From Ruminococcus sp. (lineage in GTDB: Bacteria > Bacillota > Clostridia > Oscillospirales > Acutalibacteraceae): a stretch of 56,753 bases of DNA. A program made the position numbers and the translations under genes. The notes beneath the pieces were generated by a model. It was not told where the DNA came from. It did not search any database and saw only the letters and a program-made list of their open reading frames with translations. The stretch lies in NCBI GenBank assembly GCA_022510955.1, contig JAFLSM010000010.1, positions 1 to 56,753 on the forward strand, in the 5' to 3' direction. This document shows positions 42,540-51,175 of the stretch, one piece after another (the stretch's first letter is position 1; each line of letters opens with the position of its first letter).

Positions 42540-45002
42540 ATGGGAAAGCGTCTTTCTAAATTTCACACAAAAAAGCATTGCTACGGATTGTTTACATTTT
42601 TGACGGCACTATTGATGGCAACCATACTGTTTGTGCCTTTTATGGTGTTTAACGGCGGTATATTATATTATTACGGTGACTTTAATGTACAGGAAATTCC
42701 GTTTTATCAGCTTGTGCATGATGCTGTAAGAAGCGGAAATTTAGGCTGGAGTCACATTACAGACCTTGGCTCTGATACCATTTCAAGCTACAGCTTTTAT
42801 CTGCTTGGCAGCCCGTTCTTTTGGTCAACTATCCCGTTTTCAAGCGAAGTCGTGCCATATCTTATCGGGCCTTTGCTTATCATCAAATTTGCCTGTGCCG
42901 CTCTTGCCGCATATATTTATCTTAAGAGATATGTAAAAAACGGAACTATTGCAATGGTTGGCGGTTTGATGTATGCATTCTCGGGATTCTCAATCTATAA
43001 TGTGTTTTTCTTCCATTTTCATGAACCGTTGATTGTTTTTCCGCTGTTGTTGGCAGCTTTGGACGCTTTTTTGTATGATAAAAAGCGTATTGTATTTGCA
43101 CTTGCTGTTTTTACTGCTTGTATTGTGAATTACTATTTTTTTGCTGGACAAGTAATCTTTGTGCTGATGTACTACCTGATGCTGACACTGACAAAGACAT
43201 ACAAATTTAAGTTTACTGAATTTTTGATTTTAGCCGTTGAGGTTTTAATAGGATTTGCAGCTACGGCATTTTTAATTCTTCCATCAGTTCTGGGACTTAT
43301 GGGAAACCCAAGGCTCGACACGCTTCCTGAGGGTTGGAACTCTCTTGTGTATAGCAGACCTGAAAAATATTTTCTGATTATTTTAAGTTTCTTCTTTCCT
43401 GCCGATACTCCTGCATTCCCTGTTTTTACTCCCGACTCTAACTGTAAATGGGCATCTGTTGCAGGATGGATACCCCTTGCAGGAATGACAGGTGCTATCG
43501 GATATATGCAATTAAAAAAGCGTAGCTGGCTGAAAAAGCTGATTACACTGCTTATACTGTTTGCACTTATTCCCGTGTTAAACAGTATGTTTCAGCTGTT
43601 TAACAGTTCGATATATTACGCAAGATGGTTTTATATGATTGTGCTGATGCTCGTTCTTGCCACAGTGAAGTCACTCGAAAATGAGGAAACTGATTGGAAC
43701 AGAGCAATAAGATGGTCAGTCGGAATTACAGCTGGCATTGCTGTTTTGATTGGACTTATGCCGAATAATACTGATGACACCGAAAATGGCGAATATATTT
43801 TAGGTGTGCAGGCAAGCTTTGATAGATTTTGGCTTTATGTACTGCTTGCAATGATGAGCCTGCTTGCATTTGTGCTGATTTATAAAAAGTTTTGCGTTAA
43901 TAAAAAAAGATTTGCGGCAATGCTTCTTCTCGGCACATGTCTGACAGCCATGGTATCATCATTCTTTGTAATTGCTGAGGGATTTATCTCAAGCAACACT
44001 TCAAAAACAATTAACGAGAACATAATAAACAAGCGTGGCGGAATTACGATTGATGACATTGATGAGGTAAGAAGTGATTTTTACGAGTGTGTAGATAACA
44101 CTGCAATGTTCTGGCAGATTCAAAGCATTAACTGCTTTCAAAGCTCGGTTTCACCCTCAATTATGAAATTCTATGAGGAAATGGAAATCGGAAGAGATGT
44201 TGCGTCCCGCCCTAATACAGATGCCTATGCACTGCGTTCGCTTTTAAGCTGTAAGTATTTGTTCGACTATGTGGAAGACAACAGTACTGACGGAAGTTAT
44301 TATTCATTCATCGATAAAGATGGCGAGACAAAAATGCCGTACTGGCAATATATAGATAATAATAACAATTTTAAAATTTATGAAAACCTTTGCTACATTC
44401 CGATGGGTTTTACCTATGATGAATTTGTTACAAAGGATGAATTTAATAAAATTGATAAATATTACAAGCCACAGGCTATGCTTCATGCAATGGTACTTAC
44501 AAGGGATCAGATGATAAAATATAACGACATCACAAAATATTCCCAGGGCGACTATGATTTGCTGTACTTCGGCGATTCTTCAAACTTTGTAAGCAAAACA
44601 AATGAATATGTTTACAGCTATGAAGAATATAAAAAAGCCTGTAAAGAAAGAAAGAAAACAAGTTGCTCTTCATTTGGGTATACCGACAATGGCTTTAAAG
44701 CTGAATATAAAAATAATGGTGAAAAAAATCTGATGTTCTTCAGCGTGCCGTATAGCGAAGGTTTTAAGGCTACTGTAAACGGCAAATCTGTTGATATTGA
44801 AGAAGCAAACTATGGTTTTATGGCAATAGAAATCCCTGCGCACACTGATTGCAGTATTGAGTTCACTTACCAAACACCGGGTCTTAAGCAGGGATGTATG
44901 ATAAGCATTGGTGCACTCTGTGCTTTGGCAGTTTACCCTTGCATTCTATTGACTTGTCATATAGTAAAGAAAAGAAAACAAAAACACACTAATATTATAT
45001 AG
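42540..45002 (+). CDS. YfhO-family integral membrane glycosyltransferase-like protein
   Basis: 820 residues with about a dozen membrane segments over the first 480, an outer domain (KTINENIINKRGGITIDDID onward) and a final span (MISIGALCALAVYPCILL). The extracytoplasmic beginning with a long first loop (YYYGDFNVQEIPFYQLVHDAVRSGN), W-S-H-x-x-D-L-G-S-D, and the late NLMFFSVPYSEGFKATVNGK segment match YfhO/GT-C proteins. In Bacillus, YfhO is linked to adding sugars to lipoteichoic acid using a lipid-linked donor. GGAG is five bases before the ATG; seven bases separate it from pepV. Confidence 0.88.
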   Translation: MGKRLSKFHTKKHCYGLFTFLTALLMATILFVPFMVFNGGILYYYGDFNVQEIPFYQLVHDAVRSGNLGWSHITDLGSDTISSYSFYLLGSPFFWSTIPFSSEVVPYLIGPLLIIKFACAALAAYIYLKRYVKNGTIAMVGGLMYAFSGFSIYNVFFFHFHEPLIVFPLLLAALDAFLYDKKRIVFALAVFTACIVNYYFFAGQVIFVLMYYLMLTLTKTYKFKFTEFLILAVEVLIGFAATAFLILPSVLGLMGNPRLDTLPEGWNSLVYSRPEKYFLIILSFFFPADTPAFPVFTPDSNCKWASVAGWIPLAGMTGAIGYMQLKKRSWLKKLITLLILFALIPVLNSMFQLFNSSIYYARWFYMIVLMLVLATVKSLENEETDWNRAIRWSVGITAGIAVLIGLMPNNTDDTENGEYILGVQASFDRFWLYVLLAMMSLLAFVLIYKKFCVNKKRFAAMLLLGTCLTAMVSSFFVIAEGFISSNTSKTINENIINKRGGITIDDIDEVRSDFYECVDNTAMFWQIQSINCFQSSVSPSIMKFYEEMEIGRDVASRPNTDAYALRSLLSCKYLFDYVEDNSTDGSYYSFIDKDGETKMPYWQYIDNNNNFKIYENLCYIPMGFTYDEFVTKDEFNKIDKYYKPQAMLHAMVLTRDQMIKYNDITKYSQGDYDLLYFGDSSNFVSKTNEYVYSYEEYKKACKERKKTSCSSFGYTDNGFKAEYKNNGEKNLMFFSVPYSEGFKATVNGKSVDIEEANYGFMAIEIPAHTDCSIEFTYQTPGLKQGCMISIGALCALAVYPCILLTCHIVKKRKQKHTNII

Positions 45003-45009
45003 GAGCAAA

Positions 45010-46374
45010 ATGATGCTGTTTGGAGATAAAATTTTAAAATATAAAAATGAAATTATAAGTGATTTACAAACTCTTTTGAGCATTGAATCTGTATCAGGCT
45101 CAATGCCACAGGAATGTGACAAAGCTCTTAACTTTGTGATGAACAAAGCTAAGGAATTCGGACTCTCATCAGAAAGAGTTACAGATAAGAGCGGTCACAT
45201 TACACTTGGTGATAAAGGAAAGCTGTGCGGAGTGCTTTCACACCTTGATGTTGTACCGTCAGGTAACGGATGGAGCGTTGAACCCTTTGCCTTAACTCAA
45301 AAAAATGGCAGGTTGTACGGCAGAGGAATTGCTGATGACAAGGGCGCTGCATTGATTAGTCTGTACTGCTTGCGTGCATTAAAGGATAATGGCGTTGAAG
45401 GTAAAAATACTCTGCGTACAATATATGGCATCAGCGAAGAAGTAGGAATGGATGATATGGACGGATATTTTGAAAACATGCCTATACCTGAAATGGCATT
45501 CACTCCTGACAGCGACTATGGAATCTGCTTTGCTGAGAAGGGAATCTTACAGCTTGAGGTCAGTTCGAAAACGAATGACTCAAAGCTTATAAATCAATTT
45601 GCTTCGGGCAGAGCTGTTAATGCTGTTCCCGACAGTGCCTGTGCCATTATTGATACTTCAATCTATGACGAACAAACCCTTATAAAGCTTGCCGATGAAA
45701 GTGACGGAAATTTTGAATTTAGGAATACGATTGACGGCTTGATGATTAAAAGCCTTGGCAAAGCTGCACATGCCTGTGAAGCTGAAAAAGGTTACAATGC
45801 CGCTGCCGCACTTGTTGACATAATCGCCGATACATTTGATAAGAATGAAATTGGGTCATTGTGCAATTTTATTGATTATGCAATTAACAAGGAAACTAAC
45901 GGTCGCTCTCTCGGACTTAAAATGAGCGACTATGTGTCGGGGGCATTGAGCGTAAACCTTGCGTCCCTCAATATTGATGACGAATATGCAAAAGCGCAAT
46001 TTGACATCAGATACCCTGTTACGGTAAGCGGAGAAGATGTGCTTGCTCAATTTGAGAAGGTGGCAAAAAGAAGTGACCTTGAAATAAAGGTAATTAATCA
46101 CGAAAAACCGTTGTATGTTGAAAAAGAATCAAAGCTAATCAGTATTTTAAGCGAAGCATATGAGTCTGTTACCGGTGAAAAGGCAGAGCTTTACTCAACA
46201 GGCGGAGGTACATATGCAAGAAAACTCAATAATAATGGTGTTGCATTTGGACCGAACTTTAAGGGTGATGATATTCGTATGCATAACTCAGATGAGAGTG
46301 TTGATGAAAACAACTTCTTTTTACACGCACAAATTTGTCTTGAAGCAATGTACAGACTTTTTACCTGTGAATGA
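45010..46374 (+). CDS. pepV: PepV/Sapep-type metal-dependent dipeptidase
   Basis: A 454-residue M20 peptidase. SHLDVVPSGNGWSVEPFAL carries the first metal histidine and aspartate, GRGIADDKGAALI the bridging aspartate, YGISEEVGMDDMDGYF the catalytic glutamate pair, and TPDSDYGICFAEKG the next metal ligand. The PepV/Sapep lid domain accounts for the insert in the middle. It cleaves dipeptides in the cytoplasm. A duplicated ATG follows TAGGAG; the first is used here. Confidence 0.93.
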   Translation: MMLFGDKILKYKNEIISDLQTLLSIESVSGSMPQECDKALNFVMNKAKEFGLSSERVTDKSGHITLGDKGKLCGVLSHLDVVPSGNGWSVEPFALTQKNGRLYGRGIADDKGAALISLYCLRALKDNGVEGKNTLRTIYGISEEVGMDDMDGYFENMPIPEMAFTPDSDYGICFAEKGILQLEVSSKTNDSKLINQFASGRAVNAVPDSACAIIDTSIYDEQTLIKLADESDGNFEFRNTIDGLMIKSLGKAAHACEAEKGYNAAAALVDIIADTFDKNEIGSLCNFIDYAINKETNGRSLGLKMSDYVSGALSVNLASLNIDDEYAKAQFDIRYPVTVSGEDVLAQFEKVAKRSDLEIKVINHEKPLYVEKESKLISILSEAYESVTGEKAELYSTGGGTYARKLNNNGVAFGPNFKGDDIRMHNSDESVDENNFFLHAQICLEAMYRLFTCE

Positions 46375-46422
46375 TACAAGCAAGATTTGCTAATAATAAC
46401 GATTAGAAAAGGATTTGAAGAA

Positions 46423-47220
46423 ATGAGTACCGAAAAGACTATTAAACAGCAGACAAAAAAACTACTTTTAGGTAACTGGAGCAGTATTATTGCCTCTGTT
46501 ATACTTGCGTGCGTTGTATTTATTGCTGTGGACACAATAGGTACACTTACAGCATTTTTGCTTGGTGTGTATAATGGCTCAGGTGAGCTTGTGAGTTCAT
46601 CAAACAAACAAAGTCTGCTTAATTTTATATACATCGGCGAATTTCTTGTTTTTATTTTTCTTTCACCTATCATTAACGGTATTTTCAAAATGTTCTGCAA
46701 TGTTTCGCTGTACGGCAAAACCGAGATTAGTGATACTTTTTTCTATTTTAGGAACGCTCACAAATATTTCAAAACTTGCGTATTTAATTTAATTTTGTCA
46801 GCAATATTTATACTGTTGAGCACTTTAACCGACTTTGCGTATAAGTGTCTTGAAGACGCAGTTGGCAAAAACTTGCAGGATTTGTCAAATTTTGATATAA
46901 TATCAGTTATGCTTATCAGTGTATTGTTATTGGTAATTGCACTGAAAATTTTGTTTTATTTTATTTTTGTACACTATCAGCTTTTCACTTATGCTACTTT
47001 TGATAATATTTCAATAATAAAGTGTGTGTTTGGTATGTATGGATTTACATTCAGACACCTGGCTTCTGCAATTAAGATGATGTTCAGCTTTATCGGCTGG
47101 ATTTTACTGTGTTTTTTTGTGGTGCCTGCATTCTATGTTTTGCCTTATCTGGGAGTTTCAATGGCCAATTCTGCAAAATGGCTGTTTGCGTATGATAAGG
47201 ACAGGGGGTTACTATGCTGA
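46423..47220 (+). CDS. Multi-pass membrane protein, DUF975-like
   Basis: About 265 residues with five or six hydrophobic segments and no catalytic motif that I can identify. The beginning (KKLLLGNWSSIIASVILACVV), the FFYFRNAHKYFKT stretch and FIFVHYQLFTYATFDN are arranged like the DUF975 group of clostridial membrane proteins; that call is tentative. The start at 46423 follows AAAGGA, not the track's upstream ATG. It overlaps the ExoA-like gene by a few bases, so the two are coupled and may act together. Confidence 0.65.
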   Translation: MSTEKTIKQQTKKLLLGNWSSIIASVILACVVFIAVDTIGTLTAFLLGVYNGSGELVSSSNKQSLLNFIYIGEFLVFIFLSPIINGIFKMFCNVSLYGKTEISDTFFYFRNAHKYFKTCVFNLILSAIFILLSTLTDFAYKCLEDAVGKNLQDLSNFDIISVMLISVLLLVIALKILFYFIFVHYQLFTYATFDNISIIKCVFGMYGFTFRHLASAIKMMFSFIGWILLCFFVVPAFYVLPYLGVSMANSAKWLFAYDKDRGLLC

Positions 47221-48281
47221 TTTCGCTATGTATGATTGCCTATAATGAACAGGACGCTCTCGACGGATTGTTTAAGGATATTTCATTACAGGATTATCCT
47301 CATGACCAGATTGAGATTGTCTTTGTTGACAGTATGTCAACTGACCGCACATATCAAAAAATGGAAGAATTTAAGAACACCGGTTTTGGCTTTGAAAAAG
47401 TAACTATTGTTCAATGTGCAAAGAAGAACCAGGCGTTTTCGTGGAACTGTGCTTTGATGACTGCAAGAGGCGATATTATTATCAGAGTTGATGCCCACGC
47501 AAGAATCCCGAGAAACTTTATTTCCAGAAATGTGTATAACATTAATCTCGGCGAAGATGTTGTTGGTGGAGGAAGACCTAACATCACTTCTGATGTATCG
47601 TCATGGAAGCTCACATTGCTTGCGGCCGAAGACTCGCTGTTCGGCAGTTCCGTTGCGTCTTATCGCCGTCCTCCAACACAGAAAGAATATCTCGACAGCT
47701 TGTTTCATGCTGCATACAAACGAGAGGTTATTCAGACTGTCGGCGGATTTAATGAGGATTTGGGCAGAACTGAGGACAATGAATTTCATTACAGAATCAG
47801 GCAGGCAGGATATAAGCTTTGTTGTTGCCCTGATATAATTTCGTATCAACACTCAAGAAACAATCTTAAGGATATGATAAGACAGAAGTATTCAAATGGT
47901 AAATGGATTGGACTGACCCTATCGGAATGTCCCGGTTGCCTTTCATACTTCCACTTTGCACCGTTTGCATTAGTTGTAATACTTGTGCTGTTGTCAATTT
48001 TTGCTATGTTCGGACATCCCTTACTGCTGTATACTTTGCTGATTATTTACGGTATGTTTGACATTGTAAATACTGTTGGTTGCTTTACAATGAAGAACCT
48101 TCAACCGCAATTTATTTTTCTGCCAATTATATTCCCTATTTTGCATATTTCATATGGTATCGGCACTATAGTGGGTTTAATTAATATTCCTTTTTGGCAA
48201 AAAAAGATTTCAAAAAGCAAGTCAAAGCAACACATTGAAAAAGTTAAACAAAAAATCGCAAAGAATACTATTGCGAAGTAA
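47214..48281 (+). CDS. ExoA-like membrane glycosyltransferase family 2
   Basis: 355 residues. SLCMIAYNEQDALDGLFKDI and IVFVDSMSTDRTYQKM, then IIIRVDAHARIPRNF with a D-A-H motif, GGGRPN and GRTEDNEFHYRI, are the pattern of succinoglycan ExoA-type transferases. Three or four C-terminal membrane spans follow (HFAPFALVVILVLLSIFAM onward). AGGGGG precedes the ATG. It sits with a LicD gene and a YfhO-type protein outside the main cluster, suggesting a second glycan or glycolipid. Confidence 0.92.
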   Translation: MLISLCMIAYNEQDALDGLFKDISLQDYPHDQIEIVFVDSMSTDRTYQKMEEFKNTGFGFEKVTIVQCAKKNQAFSWNCALMTARGDIIIRVDAHARIPRNFISRNVYNINLGEDVVGGGRPNITSDVSSWKLTLLAAEDSLFGSSVASYRRPPTQKEYLDSLFHAAYKREVIQTVGGFNEDLGRTEDNEFHYRIRQAGYKLCCCPDIISYQHSRNNLKDMIRQKYSNGKWIGLTLSECPGCLSYFHFAPFALVVILVLLSIFAMFGHPLLLYTLLIIYGMFDIVNTVGCFTMKNLQPQFIFLPIIFPILHISYGIGTIVGLINIPFWQKKISKSKSKQHIEKVKQKIAKNTIAK

Positions 48282-48292
48282 TGGAGATTATG

Positions 48293-49156
48293 ATGTCGGA
48301 ACTTGTTAAAATGACGCCTGAAACCCTAAGGGAATTACAGCTTAAACAACTTGATATGCTCAGATATTTCAGAGATTTTTGCAACAAAAACAACCTTCGA
48401 TTTTATTTAATTGGAGGTTGTCTTATTGGTGCGTTAAGAAATAAAGGCTTTGTACCGTGGGATGATGATGTGGATGTCATTATGCCGAGAGACGACTACG
48501 AAAAGCTGTATCAACTTTGGCGTGAACAAGGCGCTGACGGCAGATTCAGGCTGCTGAAAACTGATGATAATATGTTTACGGGTAATATTTTTATTACGAT
48601 TACCGACACAAATTACACACTTGTTAAAGCAAATCAAACTGATGTTGACATTCCTCACGGTTTGGTTATGGATGTTTTTCCGCTTGATGTATGCCCTGAC
48701 GGCAGATTTGCAAGAAAAATGCAATACATATGGACAATGCTCTATTCCCTGTTTTTAGCTCAGGTAGTACCTGAAAATCACGGCGGAATTATCGGCTTTG
48801 GCAGCAAGGTTCTTCTGTCAATCTTTAGGGGCAAAAAAACAAGAGATAAAATCTGGCGTTTTTGCGAAAAAAAGATGACTAAATATAAGCTTAATGAAAA
48901 CAAATGCGTGACAGAGCTATGTTCGGGACCTCACTGGATGAAAATTGAGTATCCTAAGCATATTTATGACGGCGTTGCTTATGTTACCTTTGAGGGACTT
49001 GAAATGCCATGTATGTCTGGATATGACGAGTATTTAACCATGGTTTTCGGTGACTATATGAAAGAGCCTCCAAAAGAAGAGCAAGTACCTCACCACGATA
49101 TTGCATATATGGATTTGAACTCGCCCTGTATTAATTATGACAGCAAAAGAAAGTGA
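48293..49156 (+). CDS. LicD-family phosphotransferase
   Basis: About 287 residues. LKQLDMLRYFRDFCNKNNLRFYLIGGCLIGA is followed by GFVPWDDDVDVIMPRDDYE, the LicD core with the W-D-D-D-V-D site. DVDIPHGLVMDVFPLD and DYMKEPPKEEQVPHH complete the family pattern. Of three close ATGs, the one at 48293 is six bases after GGAG. Like the copy at 13914 it has no lic partner genes. It probably adds a phospho-substituent to the glycan built by the preceding transferase. Confidence 0.92.
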   Translation: MSELVKMTPETLRELQLKQLDMLRYFRDFCNKNNLRFYLIGGCLIGALRNKGFVPWDDDVDVIMPRDDYEKLYQLWREQGADGRFRLLKTDDNMFTGNIFITITDTNYTLVKANQTDVDIPHGLVMDVFPLDVCPDGRFARKMQYIWTMLYSLFLAQVVPENHGGIIGFGSKVLLSIFRGKKTRDKIWRFCEKKMTKYKLNENKCVTELCSGPHWMKIEYPKHIYDGVAYVTFEGLEMPCMSGYDEYLTMVFGDYMKEPPKEEQVPHHDIAYMDLNSPCINYDSKRK

Positions 49157-49160
49157 CTTT

Positions 49161-49883
49161 ATGAATTTTTCGATTGATAACTGGACCAAAAATGATTATA
49201 AAATGCTCGTTGAGCATTTGAAAAATCTTGCAGACGAAAAATATAAAAAATTCAATTCCTCTCTTATTCCCGACGAGGACAGCAATTTTATGCTTGGAGT
49301 CAGAATGCCTCAGCTGAGAGCAATCGGCAAAGAGATTTCAAAAGGAAACATCAATAGTTTTATTAAGGTTTCCTCCAATAAATATTATGAAGAACGAATG
49401 CTTAACGGTATTGTTATAGGGCTTGTTAAGACCGAAAGTTTTGATGAATTTATATCTCTTTGCGACTTGGCGGTAAAGGATATTAATAACTGGGCATTGT
49501 GCGATTGCTTTTGCGGTGGATTAAAACAAGTCAAAAGGTATAAAAAAGAATTTTTTGAGTACATAAATGATTATCTTGAAAGCAATGATGTATGGAAAAT
49601 CAGAGTTGCGTTGATTGTTATGCTCAATTATTACCTTGATGAAGAATACATCGACAGAGTTTTTGAGCGGTGTGACAGCATTAAAAGCGATTATTACTAT
49701 GTTAATATGGCTCAGGCGTGGCTTATTGCGACTGCGTTTGCAAAATGCGAGCCTCAGACAAGGAATTATTTACTTAATAACAATTTGAGTAAATTTACCT
49801 TTAACAAGGCAATACAGAAGTGTGTTGAAAGCAGAAGAATTGATTCTGAAACAAAAGAATATTTAAAAAGCTTAAAAAAATAA
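49161..49883 (+). CDS. AlkD-like DNA alkylation repair protein
   Basis: About 240 residues of HEAT-like helical repeats. FMLGVRMPQLRAIGKEISKG is the conserved N-terminal motif (G-V-x-x-P-x-L-R-x-A/I), and NNWALCDCFCGGL resembles the N-W-x-x-x-D segment of AlkD DNA glycosylases. The usual catalytic aspartate would be in the DxxC region; I cannot assign activity with certainty. The track start lies inside licD; the methionine at 49161, just past that gene's stop, is more likely, although its ribosome binding site is weak. Confidence 0.85.
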   Translation: MNFSIDNWTKNDYKMLVEHLKNLADEKYKKFNSSLIPDEDSNFMLGVRMPQLRAIGKEISKGNINSFIKVSSNKYYEERMLNGIVIGLVKTESFDEFISLCDLAVKDINNWALCDCFCGGLKQVKRYKKEFFEYINDYLESNDVWKIRVALIVMLNYYLDEEYIDRVFERCDSIKSDYYYVNMAQAWLIATAFAKCEPQTRNYLLNNNLSKFTFNKAIQKCVESRRIDSETKEYLKSLKK

Positions 49884-49893
49884 TAAATAGCTA

Positions 49894-49921
49894 TTGACAA
49901 ATATTTTCTTTGTCATATAAT
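49894..49921 (+). promoter_or_regulatory. Promoter upstream of the FMN riboswitch
   Basis: TTGACA, 16-base spacer, TATAAT, ending 12 bases before the aptamer. The spacer also forms TGACAAA/TTTGTCA with the -35 box, which may be chance. Confidence 0.8.
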
Positions 49922-49933
49922 ATTATTGAAGTT

Positions 49934-50054
49934 GTCTTCGGGGCGGAGTGAAATTCTCCACCGGTGGTTAAAGTCCACGAACAAGCATATCGCTTGCCGA
50001 GTCTGTGAAATTCAGACACCGACGGTTATAGTCCGGATGTGAGAAGAAACAAAT
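49934..50054 (+). ncRNA. FMN riboswitch (RFN element)
   Basis: Conserved RFN segments appear in order: TCTTCGGGGCGGAGTGAAAT, CCACCGGTGGTTAAAGTCC, GAGTCTGTGAAATTCAGACACCGACGGTTATAGTCCGGATG. GCAAGCGATATGCTTG forms the variable stem and the whole closes with GAAGA. It senses flavin mononucleotide and, in front of ribU, should reduce riboflavin uptake when FMN is plentiful. Confidence 0.96.
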
Positions 50055-50114
50055 TATGCAATGGTTCGAAAATTCAGATTATATTTGCGTGCCGTGCTGT
50101 TTTTTGTAATACTC

Positions 50115-50150
50115 TCCCGTCGCACTTTGGTGTGGCGGGATTTTCTTTTA
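50115..50150 (+). terminator. Attenuation terminator of the FMN riboswitch
   Basis: TCCCGTCGCAC-TTTG-GTGTGGCGGGA followed by TTTTCTTTTA, between the aptamer and ribU. This is the expected off-state hairpin. Confidence 0.88.
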
Positions 50151-50191
50151 CCCGACAACTCAAAATTATATTTATTTTAAGGAGTGGTCGT

Positions 50192-50824
50192 ATGACTAAA
50201 ACAACAAGCAAGCTAATAACAACAAAACTGACTGTAACTGCTATGCTGACAGCTATTGCAGTTGTGTTACAGTACATTGAGGTTTCAATTCCGATTGTGC
50301 CGTCATTTTTAAAACTTGATTTTTCTGACATACCTGAGCTAATAGGCGCATTTGTAATCGGTCCGATATGGGGTGTAGCAATCTGCCTGCTGAAAAATCT
50401 TATACATCTGCCATTCTCCGGTTCTGTTGGCGTTGGTGAATTTTCAAACTTTATTCTCGGTGCAATTTTTGTATTTGTTGCAGGAATGATTTATAAATAT
50501 CACAAAACAAAAAAAGGTGCACTCGTTGCCAGCATAATCGGTGCTCTTGCAATGGCTGTTCTGAGCATTGTAACAAACTATTTCATTGTTTATCCTGTAT
50601 ATGCACAGCTGTGGGCAGGCGGCGATATGAATGTGATTATTAATATGTACAAGGCTTTACTTCCTGCTTCTGATACACTTTTGAAATCACTCTTGATTTT
50701 TAATGTTCCGTTTACATTTGGCAAGGGATTAGTAGTGGCTGCTATTACAATGTTCATATACAAACCGCTTTCTAATATGATTGTAAAGATGAACAACTCA
50801 TTTAACAAAAAGAATAAGGCGTAA
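50192..50824 (+). CDS. ribU: ECF transporter S component for riboflavin
   Basis: A 210-residue membrane protein with about six spans, starting at an ATG eight bases after AAGGAG; the track ORF wrongly runs back through the riboswitch. KLDFSDIPELIGAFVIGPIWGV and LKNLIHLPFSGSVGVGEFSNFI are characteristic of RibU. It captures riboflavin and works with a shared energizing module (EcfA, EcfA', EcfT) that must be elsewhere, since none is in this window. Regulation by the FMN riboswitch supports the substrate. Confidence 0.95.
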   Translation: MTKTTSKLITTKLTVTAMLTAIAVVLQYIEVSIPIVPSFLKLDFSDIPELIGAFVIGPIWGVAICLLKNLIHLPFSGSVGVGEFSNFILGAIFVFVAGMIYKYHKTKKGALVASIIGALAMAVLSIVTNYFIVYPVYAQLWAGGDMNVIINMYKALLPASDTLLKSLLIFNVPFTFGKGLVVAAITMFIYKPLSNMIVKMNNSFNKKNKA

Positions 50825-50836
50825 ATAACATAGGTA

Positions 50837-50864
50837 TTGACATTACAGATTATCATGATATAAT
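50837..50864 (+). promoter_or_regulatory. Promoter upstream of the THF riboswitch
   Basis: TTGACA, 16-base spacer, TATAAT, immediately after ribU and about 30 bases before the aptamer. folT therefore has its own promoter. Confidence 0.8.
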
Positions 50865-50892
50865 TAGTCTTGTACCAATAGGTACGAATACA

Positions 50893-50990
50893 CAGAGTAG
50901 GAATTTGTGCGTGAAGTGTTTTGCAGACGGGGAGTTGCTGCAAAAACGAAAGAAATTTATTTTTCTGCGGTACAAGTTTCGCATCCCGCT
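50893..50990 (+). ncRNA. Tetrahydrofolate (THF) riboswitch
   Basis: GAGTAG, then GTGCGTGAAGTG, a GGGGAGTTG segment, ACGAA, CTGCGGTAC and GCATCCCGCT occur in the order and spacing of the folT-type THF aptamer. TTTTGCAG pairs with CTGCAAAA in one arm. The 3' end CCCGCT can pair with AGCGGG of the following terminator, giving a plausible antiterminator. It stands directly upstream of folT. Confidence 0.87.
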
Positions 50991-51009
50991 GTTACTTTGG
51001 GACATCCAT

Positions 51010-51042
51010 AGCGGGCAGAATTTCTGTCCGCTTTTTTACTTT
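51010..51042 (+). terminator. Attenuation terminator of the THF riboswitch
   Basis: AGCGGGCAGAA and TTTCTGTCCGCT form a long stem with a very short loop, followed by TTTTTTACTTTT. Its left arm is complementary to the aptamer's last bases. Confidence 0.85.
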
Positions 51043-51053
51043 TATGGTAAACT

Positions 51054-51140
51054 GCTCAGAATCAGTCGGGCGCAATAGTGCGTTTTTATATAGAGCTGTC
51101 TGTTCGGACAAGCTCATCCCACCGACTGCTTTTTTGCTTC
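51054..51140 (+). ncRNA. Unassigned structured leader RNA before folT
   Basis: After the THF terminator, CAGTCGG (51063-51069) pairs with CCGACTG (51122-51128) around two inner hairpins, CGCA-ATAG-TGCG and GAGCTGTC-TGTTCG-GACAAGCTC, making a three-way junction followed by CTTTTTTGC. It resembles an aptamer or a second attenuator, but I do not recognise its class. Confidence 0.5.
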
Positions 51141-51175
51141 CTAAAGCAACATCGTACAAAATTAGGAGGTAAATT

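Noticed and set aside
50039-50191. N-terminal extension of ribU through the FMN riboswitch end
   Set aside because: The extension crosses the aptamer end and the terminator; a good AAGGAG site and conserved start lie at 50192.
51054-51140. A T-box leader before folT
   Set aside because: No TGGNACC-type antiterminator motif and no specifier-loop architecture could be found.
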